Origin: Brevibacillus brevis
GTDB lineage: Bacteria > Bacillota > Bacilli > Brevibacillales > Brevibacillaceae
DNA: 64,000 nucleotides
Assembly (NCBI RefSeq): GCF_900637055.1
Contig: NZ_LR134338.1
Span: forward strand, 4,553,001 to 4,617,000
Direction of reading: 5' to 3'
The translations under genes were made by a program, and so were the position numbers. Below, in pieces: positions 50,370 through 58,166 of this stretch. Each line of letters begins with the position of its first letter. Within the stretch, counting starts at the first letter, position 1. A model generated the notes under the pieces. The model ran no database searches. It was not told the DNA's origin and was given only the letters and a program-made list of their open reading frames with translations.

Positions 50370-51226
50370 GCGAATCTCTCCTTGAACGCTCGCAGGTTTT
50401 CCTGGCGCGCAGATTTGTCGTAGACGGCAAAAACGATGTGGTCAAAAAGCTGTGCGTACTGTTCCTCGATCAAAACAGTCGCAAAGTAGTCTGCTACGTC
50501 CTCCGCTTTGTTGCGGAATACCCCGCAGCCGTACGCCCCCAAAATGATCGTCCGGTGGTTGTGAATGGCTGCTGCCCGCAAAATTTTCCGGATGCGCTCT
50601 TTCATGACAGGGCCAACCTTCGCGATATTTTCAGGCTCTCGCTCACGAACAACCCCAGCGTTCACCGCAGGCGCCGTAATAAAAGACAAGAGGTATGGCT
50701 CACGCAAAAGATGATCGCTTTGGTCGCGGAGCACAGGGACCCGCGGTGAGTAAATCATGTAATCGGAATAAAAGCAGGTTTTTAACTGGCGATGATAGGT
50801 GTACATTTCCTGCATTTGCACGATGCAAGGATACAACCCAGAGGAACGCGCCAAGCTCTCTTCCTGCGCCTGGCTTCCCCCGAGGAAGCCTCCACCCGGA
50901 TTTTTGGCGGAAGCAAAATTCAAGCAAACGGCATCTGCTCGTTTCTCGTGGACAACGAGGCGCTTGGCTGCATCCAGGCTGGATTCCGAGGTAACCTCAA
51001 CCTTGGCACGCAGCTGTGCATCCGCTGATTGATGCGATGGCAGTGGCACTGTGTCTGCTGCCAAATCATTTGGCCGATACAGAACCGACTGGCTGATGGC
51101 AGCAGCTAGCTCCTCTGTAATGCTCTTCTTTTCTCCCGCTTTGTTCACGTAGTAGCCCTGCTCTATGATTTGCAGCGTCTCTTGCGCGATTCGCACGCGC
51201 CCGCTTCGATTGTGTCCCTGATTCAT
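50366..51226 (-). CDS. Bacterial-type poly(ADP-ribose) glycohydrolase-like (TIGR02452/DUF2263) protein
   Basis: A 286-residue macrodomain-like protein of the microbial PARG family (TIGR02452). The catalytic motif is NPGGGFLGGSQAQEESLAR (about 112-130), the GGG-x(6-8)-QEE pattern with paired Glu, followed by SSGLYPC and the late GAYGCGVFRNKAEDVA. Such proteins remove ADP-ribose chains and release ADP-ribose. GGAGGAAAACACA precedes the ATG. Placement between the NrtR-type regulator and pnuC/nadR suggests it feeds or senses ADP-ribose turnover in NAD salvage. Confidence 0.87.
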   Translation of the reverse strand: MNQGHNRSGRVRIAQETLQIIEQGYYVNKAGEKKSITEELAAAISQSVLYRPNDLAADTVPLPSHQSADAQLRAKVEVTSESSLDAAKRLVVHEKRADAVCLNFASAKNPGGGFLGGSQAQEESLARSSGLYPCIVQMQEMYTYHRQLKTCFYSDYMIYSPRVPVLRDQSDHLLREPYLLSFITAPAVNAGVVREREPENIAKVGPVMKERIRKILRAAAIHNHRTIILGAYGCGVFRNKAEDVADYFATVLIEEQYAQLFDHIVFAVYDKSARQENLRAFKERFA

Positions 51227-51250
51227 TGTGTTTTCCTCCCTGGTAACGGG

Positions 51251-52159
51251 CTATGTCTGATCCATCCACTCCGGGTTAAATCGGAAATACTTGGATGGTC
51301 GGTGCCCGGCATGTTTTCGATATTGATTCGTTTCCAGCACTTTGTCGGCTACCTTCCTGCGAAACGCCGCAGCCAACAGCTCACGTCCCAAAATCACTTC
51401 GTACACCTGTTGCAGATCTCTTAGCGTGAACAGCTCCGGCATTAAGGCAAAGGCGATATCGGTGTATTCAATTTTGTTACGCAACCGCTCTAGTGCGTAT
51501 TGAATGATTTTGGCGTGATCAAATGCAATGTTGTTCGTCTCTACAATTTCGCGGGTCTCACGAACGATGCGGCCCGTTACTGTTTTGGTGATCTTAATAG
51601 TGGCAGACAGTTCCTCTCTCTCGTGCACAAGTCGCAGTTCCAGCCATTTTTCAGTAATGGAGCCGTCATTAGTAGCCGTCTTCGTTTCTTTCAGCCACCT
51701 GTCCTCGATGCGGTACCACTCCGCTTCCTCTGCATCATCCCCGGCCTGCAGCTGTAAAGACGAGCTGTCTACCAAGGCCATGTACGACGTGCTGATAACC
51801 CATGTCCGTGGATCTCTGCCCGCATCGCCCCAGGTGTAGAGCTGCTCCAAGTAAATGTCGTCTACGTTTGTTTCCGTACGCAGCTCGCGTCTGGCTGCCT
51901 CCTCCAGACTCTCCCCAGGTGTAACAAACCCGCCTGGCAACGCCCATTGGCCGATATACGGATGCTCACCACGCTTCACGAGCAATATTTTCAACGACTT
52001 GGGCGAGAGCTTGCGGTAATTCTCCTCCAGCTCATCCATCACGGTGAATACCAGCATATCGACTGTCACAGACGGCCGCTCGAATTGGCTGACATCATAA
52101 GCCTCCAAGTACTCCTGTTCGGTTTGACCTCGTTTATTTACATGTGATTTTTCTTTCAT
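51251..52159 (-). CDS. NrtR-type Nudix-domain transcriptional regulator of NAD metabolism
   Basis: A 302-residue protein: a Nudix domain (about 35-175) and a C-terminal winged HTH (about 205-295, with ALMPELFTLRDLQQVYEVIL and RKVADKVLETNQYRKHAGHRPSKYF). Its Nudix box reads GGFVTPGESLEEAARRELRTETNV, where the first catalytic Glu of REUxEExGU is Thr and the Gly is Asn. Loss of catalysis with kept ADP-ribose binding is typical of NrtR repressors, which leave their operator when ADP-ribose rises. It heads the NAD-salvage operon, 24 bases before the PARG-like gene, and a palindrome stands upstream. Confidence 0.88.
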   Translation of the reverse strand: MKEKSHVNKRGQTEQEYLEAYDVSQFERPSVTVDMLVFTVMDELEENYRKLSPKSLKILLVKRGEHPYIGQWALPGGFVTPGESLEEAARRELRTETNVDDIYLEQLYTWGDAGRDPRTWVISTSYMALVDSSSLQLQAGDDAEEAEWYRIEDRWLKETKTATNDGSITEKWLELRLVHEREELSATIKITKTVTGRIVRETREIVETNNIAFDHAKIIQYALERLRNKIEYTDIAFALMPELFTLRDLQQVYEVILGRELLAAAFRRKVADKVLETNQYRKHAGHRPSKYFRFNPEWMDQT

Positions 52160-52198
52160 CCAATCGCCTCTTTTATCTGCTGAATTGTTGTTGTCTTT

Positions 52199-52225
52199 TT
52201 GTTATTAACAAAATGTTATTATCAA
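52199..52225. promoter_or_regulatory. Probable NrtR operator in the NAD-salvage promoter
   Basis: TTGTTATTAACAAAATGTTATTATCAA-type 27-base near-palindrome (12-base arms, 10 of 12 matching, 3-base centre), 40-66 bases before the start codon of the NrtR-type gene. A minus-strand -35 TTGATA is embedded in it, so bound repressor should block transcription. No other gene is adjacent. Confidence 0.55.
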
Positions 52226-52283
52226 GTTGTTGGTATCATATTACTCTTTCCTGTTTTTGGTGTCAACAAAAAATCCACATTTT

Positions 52284-52538
52284 AAAGTAAGGTGTTTTAT
52301 TTGTAGAAAATAGCCGCGTAGAAGAAGCGCAGTTCCAGTCCAAGCGCCTCTGGAGCCCTTCCCAGCGCAGGAATAAATGGCGGGGGTTTTCAGCTTCACT
52401 CATGGAGTACCTCATCGAAACTTCTACGTTTGAAGCGCTCCCGCCATTTATTCCGGAGCGGACAGTTGTCACCCCTTGCTGGGCGAAGGCCGAAGCGTAG
52501 ACTGGAAATGCGCTTCTTCCCACCACCTTAGCCACTTT
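52284..52538. repeat. Long multi-arm palindrome (about 255 nt)
   Basis: Nested inverted arms: AAAGTAAGGTG (52284-52294) against CACCTTA...ACTTT (52524-52538); GAAGAAGCGCAGTTCCAGTC (52321-52340) against GACTGGAAATGCGCTTCTTC (52500-52519) with one mismatch; CCCAGC (52361-52366) against GCTGGG (52478-52483); GGAATAAATGGCGGG (52370-52384) against CCCGCCATTTATTCC (52440-52454), perfect. It fills most of the 445 bases between the NrtR-type and symporter genes. No protein frame is visible. It shares form but no obvious sequence with the palindrome at 46268. Confidence 0.7.
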
Positions 52539-52553
52539 TTAAAACAAAGCAAA

Positions 52554-52589
52554 AAGCCTCCTGCCAGCTCATTCACTGACAGGAGGCTT
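52554..52589 (-). terminator. Rho-independent terminator of the symporter gene
   Basis: AAGCCTCCTGTCAG pairs with CTGGCAGGAGGCTT on the minus strand, then TTTTGC, 16 bases beyond the symporter stop at 52605. Confidence 0.85.
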
Positions 52590-52604
52590 CTTAAACACTA
52601 TTTA

Positions 52605-53879
52605 TTAAGCAGCATGCGGATCGGCTTTAACTGCCTGAACATAATCGTCTGCTTTCTTTTTGTCGAACTGACCTTCCCAACGAGAGATCACGATTGCTGC
52701 CAACGCATTACCTACTACGTTAACAACTGTACGAGCCATATCCATCAAACGGTCTACACCGGCGATGAAAGCAAGACCTTCTACTGGGAGACCTACAGAG
52801 CCGAGCGTAGCCAACAGGACTACGAACGATACTCCCGGTACACCAGCGATCCCTTTGGATGTAACCATCAGTACGAGCATCAGCGTGATCTGTGTGCTGA
52901 TTGGCATATGAATACCATACATTTGCGCAATGAACAGAGCAGCCAGTGCCTGGTACAGCGTGGAACCATCCAGGTTAAAGGAGTAGCCTGTCGGAATAAC
53001 AAAGGACGTAATCGCCTTCGGACAGCCCATCTTCTCCATTTTTTCCATGATTTTAGGCAGTACAGTCTCGGAGCTGGAAGTGGAGTAAGCCAGCAAGAGC
53101 TCGTCCTTCAGAACGCGCAGGATTGCTGTAATTTTGACTCCGCTGATACGTGCGATAATTCCCAATACCACAAGGATAAAGAACAGCATGGCAAAGTGAA
53201 CCAAAATAACCAGTTTCCCCAATGGAATGAGGGAAGACAAACCAAATTTGGAAACGGTAACACCAATCAGTGCGAAAACACCAAACGGAGCAAAACGCAT
53301 GATCGTGTTAACAACCCAGAACATCGCGTCCGCAACTCCATTGAAGAAGTTGAGAACAGGCCTTCCTTTTTCCCCTGCCGCTGCTACACCCAGACCAAAC
53401 AAAACGGAGAAGAAAATAATCGCTAACATGTCGCCACGAGCGAGCGCATCAAACACATTGGTTGGCACGATATTGACGAATGTTTCCACCATGCCGTGGC
53501 TTTGTGTCGTTTCTGCCGTGTCTACATACTTGTGGATATCCGTCTTGGTAAGAACGGTGCGATCCACACCGGCACCCGGTTGAAAAATATTGGCCGCCAA
53601 TAGACCAACGATAATAGCAATCGTGGTAACGATTTCAAAATACAGAATCGTCTTACCACCGATCTTGCCCAGCTTTTTCATGTCGCCTACACCTGCTACG
53701 CCCACAATAAGCGTGGCAACAACGATCGGAACGACAATCATTTTAATCAATCGGAGAAAAATATCACCGATAGGCTGTAAATAGGTCGCCACTGCCGGGT
53801 TGCCGTAAAAAATAGCACCCACCAGGATACCCAGAATGAGACCGACGACAATCTGCATCGCTAAACCAAACCGCTTCAT
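52605..53879 (-). CDS. Dicarboxylate/glutamate:cation symporter (DAACS family)
   Basis: A 424-residue transporter with the GltPh/GltT layout: eight TM helices and two re-entrant loops. The STSSSETVLPKIMEKMEKMG (HP1 and TM7 serine-rich) and NLDGSTLYQALAALFIAQMYG segments, then TSKGIAGVPGVSFVVL and DRLMDMARTVVNVVGNALA, give the substrate and Na+/H+ sites (NLDGS, GVPG, DRxxDxxRTxxNVxGN). The carboxyl-binding Arg in TVVN (DMARTV) fits an acidic amino acid or dicarboxylate substrate. GAGGTGTCAGA precedes the ATG. Confidence 0.92.
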   Translation of the reverse strand: MKRFGLAMQIVVGLILGILVGAIFYGNPAVATYLQPIGDIFLRLIKMIVVPIVVATLIVGVAGVGDMKKLGKIGGKTILYFEIVTTIAIIVGLLAANIFQPGAGVDRTVLTKTDIHKYVDTAETTQSHGMVETFVNIVPTNVFDALARGDMLAIIFFSVLFGLGVAAAGEKGRPVLNFFNGVADAMFWVVNTIMRFAPFGVFALIGVTVSKFGLSSLIPLGKLVILVHFAMLFFILVVLGIIARISGVKITAILRVLKDELLLAYSTSSSETVLPKIMEKMEKMGCPKAITSFVIPTGYSFNLDGSTLYQALAALFIAQMYGIHMPISTQITLMLVLMVTSKGIAGVPGVSFVVLLATLGSVGLPVEGLAFIAGVDRLMDMARTVVNVVGNALAAIVISRWEGQFDKKKADDYVQAVKADPHAA

Positions 53880-54142
53880 TCTGACACCTCGCTATGAAAG
53901 ATTAAGATGTGACTCTCAAGTCGATATTCTAATACGCATCAAACTCGAGTGGTATATAGGTGAGCATCATATCATGACTTTTTGTGTTTTCCCCTTTTTT
54001 GTATTCTTTCCATTTCTTTATTTTTTCTGATAATCTCTATCGAATTCGCGATATGATTGGGCTGATTGTGTTCGCTTCTGGAAAAATGATAAAATAAGGG
54101 AATCAATTTTCAGCGATTTTTCATTCAGAATGGAGCGCAGTC

Positions 54143-55174
54143 ATGACGATTCGGAAAATGATCATCCTGCTACTAGTTCTGGCAGTCGGGTTGTTTCTTT
54201 TGCCTTACTCCGTCCCCTTCTTGCTAGCATTGTTAACCGCAATTCTGGTAGAGCCGCTCGTCTTGTTTCTGATCAAAAGGCTACGAATGAATCGGATGAG
54301 TGCGGTAATCTCTTCCTTTTTCCTGTTCCTCATTTCTTTTGGGATCGTACTGTACTGGATCGGTACGCAGATCGTGATTCAGGGAATTGATTTGGCTCAG
54401 CGATTACCGGCTTTTTCGCAGCATATTTTTGAGTTGGTCGAGTCCTATTTGATAAGCTGGGAAACTTACTATGAATCGTTGCCTGCCGAAACCGTCTCAG
54501 AAATCCAGAGTGTCTTCGCTGGGCTTAAAAGCTGGGCACTTACTTCAGCCTCTACGGTTGCCAAAGGTATTCTCGGTGTGGCAGCCATCGTTCCGGGATT
54601 TTTGATCTCCACGATCATTTACTTGGTTGCCTTGTTTTTGATCAGTCTCGATTTGCCGAAATTGCGTGCGGGCTTCATGAGAATGTTCACGGTGTCTGCT
54701 CGTGAAAAGGTCGAGGTGGTTATCTCTCAATTGAACCGTGCCACCGTTGGATTTTTACGTGCCCAAATCATCTTGAGCCTGATGACGTTCACGCTGTCCT
54801 TTTTGGGATTGCTCATTTTGCAGGTCAAGTATGCAGCCGTGATTTCGCTGATGATCGTTTTCGTCGATATCCTCCCCATCTTGGGCGCAGGCTCGTTCCT
54901 CGTCCCATGGGCCATTTACAACTTCTTGATGGGCAATTCCTATTTGGCAATCGGCCTGATCGTCATTTTCCTCGTGATTACGGTCGTCCGCCGGATTATT
55001 GAGCCCAAGGTACTCGCATCCAATCTGGGAATTAGCGCCCTTGCCGCTCTCGTCAGCTTGTTCCTCGGATTTCAGGTGATGGGATTTTTCGGGCTGATAC
55101 TCGGTCCAGCGCTCGTCATCATTTACGAGGCGCTGCGGAAAGCTGGATTCTTGAATTTCAAAATAGATTTTTGA
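54143..55174 (+). CDS. ytvI: YtvI-like sporulation membrane protein (AI-2E transporter fold)
   Basis: A 343-residue protein of the AI-2E/YtvI family with about 8 hydrophobic segments. It starts with two TMs (near 7-32 and 53-75), then a soluble helical part (FAGLKSWALTSAS), and the conserved C-terminal block QIILSLMTFTLSFLGLLILQ ... VDILPILGAGSFLVPWAIYNFLMG ... RRIIEPKVLASNLGISALAALVSLFLGFQ. In B. subtilis the homologue is a sporulation integral membrane protein. TTGTGT-18-TAAAAT about 48 bases upstream looks like a sigma-A type promoter. GGAGCGCAGTC precedes the ATG. Confidence 0.82.
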   Translation: MTIRKMIILLLVLAVGLFLLPYSVPFLLALLTAILVEPLVLFLIKRLRMNRMSAVISSFFLFLISFGIVLYWIGTQIVIQGIDLAQRLPAFSQHIFELVESYLISWETYYESLPAETVSEIQSVFAGLKSWALTSASTVAKGILGVAAIVPGFLISTIIYLVALFLISLDLPKLRAGFMRMFTVSAREKVEVVISQLNRATVGFLRAQIILSLMTFTLSFLGLLILQVKYAAVISLMIVFVDILPILGAGSFLVPWAIYNFLMGNSYLAIGLIVIFLVITVVRRIIEPKVLASNLGISALAALVSLFLGFQVMGFFGLILGPALVIIYEALRKAGFLNFKIDF

Positions 55175-55199
55175 TGGGCACAAAAGATTGGTAGTGCTG

Positions 55200-55238
55200 C
55201 GGCCGTTTTTTCCGGTGATGGAATCGGAAAGGCGGCCG
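55200..55238 (+). promoter_or_regulatory. GC-rich hairpin between ytvI and the aminotransferase gene
   Basis: CGGCCG at 55200-55205 and TTCCG pair with CGGAA (55224-55228) and CGGCCG (55233-55238). No T-run follows, so it is not a simple terminator. It lies 30 bases before the pucG start. Confidence 0.4.
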
Positions 55239-55267
55239 TTGATATAGAAAGAGTTGGGGGAGAGCTT

Positions 55268-56494
55268 ATGTGTGCATACAAAGAACTGACCACCTCACAA
55301 CGGACGATCATGACGCCAGGGCCCGTCGAGGCCGAGCCTAGTGTTCTTCGCGTGATGGGTTCACCCATTTTGGGGCAATTCGATCCAGAATTCACGAACA
55401 TCATGAACGAAACAATGGAAATGCTTCGGAAATTGTTTCAGACATCCAATCATTGGGCATTCCCTATTGACGGAACTTCCCGGGCGGGCATTGAGGCTGT
55501 TTTGTGCAGCGTAATCGAACCGGGAGATCGGGTGCTTGTACCCATTTATGGACGATTCGGGCACCTGCTGACGGAGATTGCGGAAAGGTACGGCGCAGAT
55601 GTGATTACGATGGAAACGCGCTGGGGAAGTGTCTTTGAGCCGCAGGACGTCATTGCCGAAATCGAGCGCGTTCAGCCCAAAATCGTAGCAGTGGTTCACG
55701 GCGAAACATCCACCGGCTGTGTTCAGCCTTTGAAAGAAATCGGAGAAGCTTGCCGCCGGATGGATGTCCTATTTGTCGTCGATGCTGTCGCTTCGATCGG
55801 CGGGACAGAAGTGAAGGTAGACGACTGGTATATCGACGCATGTATTGGCGGCACGCAAAAATGCTTGTCTGTCCCCTCTGGGATGGCTCCTATCACGTTT
55901 AATTCTCGTGTAGAAGCACTCTTGCTCCAACGGAAAAAAATTGAGCGTGGACTCGCTGATCCTTCCGCACCGAAATCTGTTCAAACCCGAACGATCCGCA
56001 GCAACTATTTTGACCTGAGCCAGCTCATGGATTACTGGGGACCCGCACGGCTGAACCACCATACGGAGGCGACAACGATGCTGTACGCCTTGCGCGAGGG
56101 AGTTCGCATTGCCCTCACGGAAGGTCTGGAGGCGAGATTCGCCAGACATCGCTTGCATGAACAAGCCTTGGTCGCTGGTGTGTTGGCGATGGGATTGCAG
56201 CTCTATGGCGATCCGGCTTGCAAGCTTCCCGTCGTGACCTGTATCAAAATTCCTGAAGGGGTGGACGGAGAGTCAGTCCGCGCTATGCTGCTCGAAGATT
56301 TTCATATAGAAATTGCCAGTTCCTTCGGGCCGCTAAAAGGGAAAATCTGGCGGATTGGCACAATGGGCTACAGCTGCCGGAAGAAAAATATTTTGCATGT
56401 GCTAGGGGCGTTGGAAGCGGTTCTCATCCGGCATGGAGTGCGTGTGCATGCAGGTCGTGCTGTTCAGGCCGCTCTGGATGTTTATCACGTATAA
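55268..56494 (+). CDS. pucG: (S)-ureidoglycine-glyoxylate aminotransferase (PucG-like)
   Basis: A 408-residue class V PLP enzyme, very like B. subtilis PucG along its length: ELTTSQRTIMTPGPVEAEPSV, GQFDPEFTNIMNETMEMLR, PIDGTSRAGIEAVL, the catalytic Lys198 in ACIGGTQKCLSVPSGM, YFDLSQLMDYW and ARLNHHTEATTMLYALREG. PucG makes glycine from glyoxylate using ureidoglycine in purine breakdown. Here it stands alone, without allantoinase or other puc genes in the window, so another glyoxylate or serine transaminase role is possible. GGGGGAGAGCTT precedes the ATG and a bidirectional terminator follows. Confidence 0.87.
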   Translation: MCAYKELTTSQRTIMTPGPVEAEPSVLRVMGSPILGQFDPEFTNIMNETMEMLRKLFQTSNHWAFPIDGTSRAGIEAVLCSVIEPGDRVLVPIYGRFGHLLTEIAERYGADVITMETRWGSVFEPQDVIAEIERVQPKIVAVVHGETSTGCVQPLKEIGEACRRMDVLFVVDAVASIGGTEVKVDDWYIDACIGGTQKCLSVPSGMAPITFNSRVEALLLQRKKIERGLADPSAPKSVQTRTIRSNYFDLSQLMDYWGPARLNHHTEATTMLYALREGVRIALTEGLEARFARHRLHEQALVAGVLAMGLQLYGDPACKLPVVTCIKIPEGVDGESVRAMLLEDFHIEIASSFGPLKGKIWRIGTMGYSCRKKNILHVLGALEAVLIRHGVRVHAGRAVQAALDVYHV

Positions 56495-56497
56495 TAC

Positions 56498-56534
56498 GAA
56501 AAGGCCGCCGGAATATAACCGTGCGGCCCTTTTC
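56498..56534. terminator. Bidirectional rho-independent terminator
   Basis: GAAAAGGCCGC pairs with GCGGCCCTTTTC around a 14-base loop with T-rich downstream sequence, between the convergent pucG and D-aminoacylase genes. Confidence 0.8.
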
Positions 56535-56555
56535 TATGTTTTTTCGGTTTGGCAT

Positions 56556-58151
56556 TCAAGACTGATAACGGATAACTGAACCACTTACCGCATTTGTAAG
56601 ACGTCCATTTGACACTGCGATCTTTCCATTGACCAGGACATGGCGAATACCGACTGAGTGCTGCAAAGGGTTTTCATATGTTGCCCGGTCTACAATCACA
56701 TTCGGGTCAAATACTACGATATCGGCCCAGTATCCTTCCCGTAAAAATCCTCGATCTCGCAACCGCAGCAACTGAGCGGGCGCGCCTGTCATTTTCCGCA
56801 CCGCTTCCCATAACGGAAACGATTGTTTTTCTCTTGCGTAATGACCTAGCACACGAGCGAATGAACCGTAGAGTCTGGGATGGGGTTTCCCGCCGAACAC
56901 ACCATCTGAACCCACCATTTGCAGCGAATGTTTCATTACCCGTTCGACATCGTATTCGTTCCCCCAATGGATAATGATCGTTACCTCGCCTTCCTCCTCG
57001 ATGAGAAGATCGAATGCGGCAGATGCCGGATCGATCCCTTTTCGCTGGGCTATTTCCTGCAAACTCATTCCTTCCAGCCCTCGATTATTCACCGAGGCTA
57101 CAGATGCGATGACCAGATTGTCCCATCCGTTGTTTCTAACGGGATTATCGTATTCCCCGTTGTCCATAATTTCTTCCTTCGCTCGCTCGCGCAATTTGGG
57201 GTCGTGCAGCCTCTCCAACATCCTGCGGATACCACCGTCATGCATCCATGGTGGAAGAATGGCGTGCAGAAAAGTCGATGCTGCCGCATACGGATATTGA
57301 TCAAACGTAATCTCGATCCCCTCCGCGCGTCCCTGCTCCAACTTTTCCAAAGCAATATCCAGCTTATCCCGATTTCTGCCTCCACAAATTTTGAAATGGG
57401 ATACATGTAGGCGAACTCCCGATCTGCGGGCTGCATCGATCACCTCGTCCAACGCCTCCAACGAGTAATTGCTTTCGTTGCGAATGTGAACGACAAAGCA
57501 GCCATCGTATTCAGCAGCACCCTTGCAGATTCCAACCAATTCTTCTTTATTCGCATAGACACAAGGCGGGTATTGGATACCGGACGACACGCCAAATGCG
57601 CCCTGCTGCATTCCTAGCTCTACCAGTTCCTGCATCGCCTGGACTTCTTTTTGCGTAGCCTCCCTGCCATCAAATCCCATCACGATGGATCTTATATTTC
57701 CATGTGGTACTAGATATGCTGCATTGCCATTCAGCTTCGCCTTTTCAAGAAATGCTAAGTATTCTTCAATGCTATTCCAGGGCCACTCTCCTATATCACC
57801 GTTGATTCGTTTCAATTGCTTCATCCAGAGCGGCTTTGTCTCTTCCGTGACGGGGGCAACAGAAACCCCATCCTGCCCTACTAGTTCTGTCGTAATCCCC
57901 TGCAACACCCTGATTTGGTGAATGTCGGGTCGGGTACACCACAAATCTGAATGAACATGTGCATCAATAAAACCAGGGGTCACAACCATTCCCGTCGCAT
58001 CTATTTCCTTGCTTCCTTCTGTGGGAATAGATTTCGCTATATGAGAAATAAGCCCGTTTTCGATTCCAATATCAAGTCCCGTCCACGGATTTCCTGTGCC
58101 ATCACAAACCATCCCGTTGCGTATGACGATATCAAATTTTTTCGGTATCAT
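56556..58151 (-). CDS. N-acyl-D-amino-acid deacylase (D-aminoacylase), copy 1
   Basis: A 531-residue amidohydrolase-superfamily enzyme. DGTGNPWTGLDIGI at 17-30 and PGFIDAHVHSDL (His65, His67) open the barrel; the central HVSHFK and ITFDQYPYAAASTFLHAILP and the late GSDGVFGGKPHPRLYGSFARVLG (metal Asp in GSDG) complete the D-aminoacylase pattern. The reaction is removal of an acyl group from N-acyl-D-amino acids. It is spaced 16 bases after the peptide-binding lipoprotein, so importer and enzyme share a transcript. GCGAGGAGACGTTTAT precedes the ATG. Confidence 0.9.
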   Translation of the reverse strand: MIPKKFDIVIRNGMVCDGTGNPWTGLDIGIENGLISHIAKSIPTEGSKEIDATGMVVTPGFIDAHVHSDLWCTRPDIHQIRVLQGITTELVGQDGVSVAPVTEETKPLWMKQLKRINGDIGEWPWNSIEEYLAFLEKAKLNGNAAYLVPHGNIRSIVMGFDGREATQKEVQAMQELVELGMQQGAFGVSSGIQYPPCVYANKEELVGICKGAAEYDGCFVVHIRNESNYSLEALDEVIDAARRSGVRLHVSHFKICGGRNRDKLDIALEKLEQGRAEGIEITFDQYPYAAASTFLHAILPPWMHDGGIRRMLERLHDPKLRERAKEEIMDNGEYDNPVRNNGWDNLVIASVASVNNRGLEGMSLQEIAQRKGIDPASAAFDLLIEEEGEVTIIIHWGNEYDVERVMKHSLQMVGSDGVFGGKPHPRLYGSFARVLGHYAREKQSFPLWEAVRKMTGAPAQLLRLRDRGFLREGYWADIVVFDPNVIVDRATYENPLQHSVGIRHVLVNGKIAVSNGRLTNAVSGSVIRYQS

Positions 58152-58166
58152 ATAAACGTCTCCTCG

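Noticed and set aside
52476..53426. A 316-codon plus-strand frame opposite the dicarboxylate symporter
   Set aside because: The symporter has complete DAACS motifs; this frame is rich in Asn, Gln, His and Arg and starts inside a palindrome.
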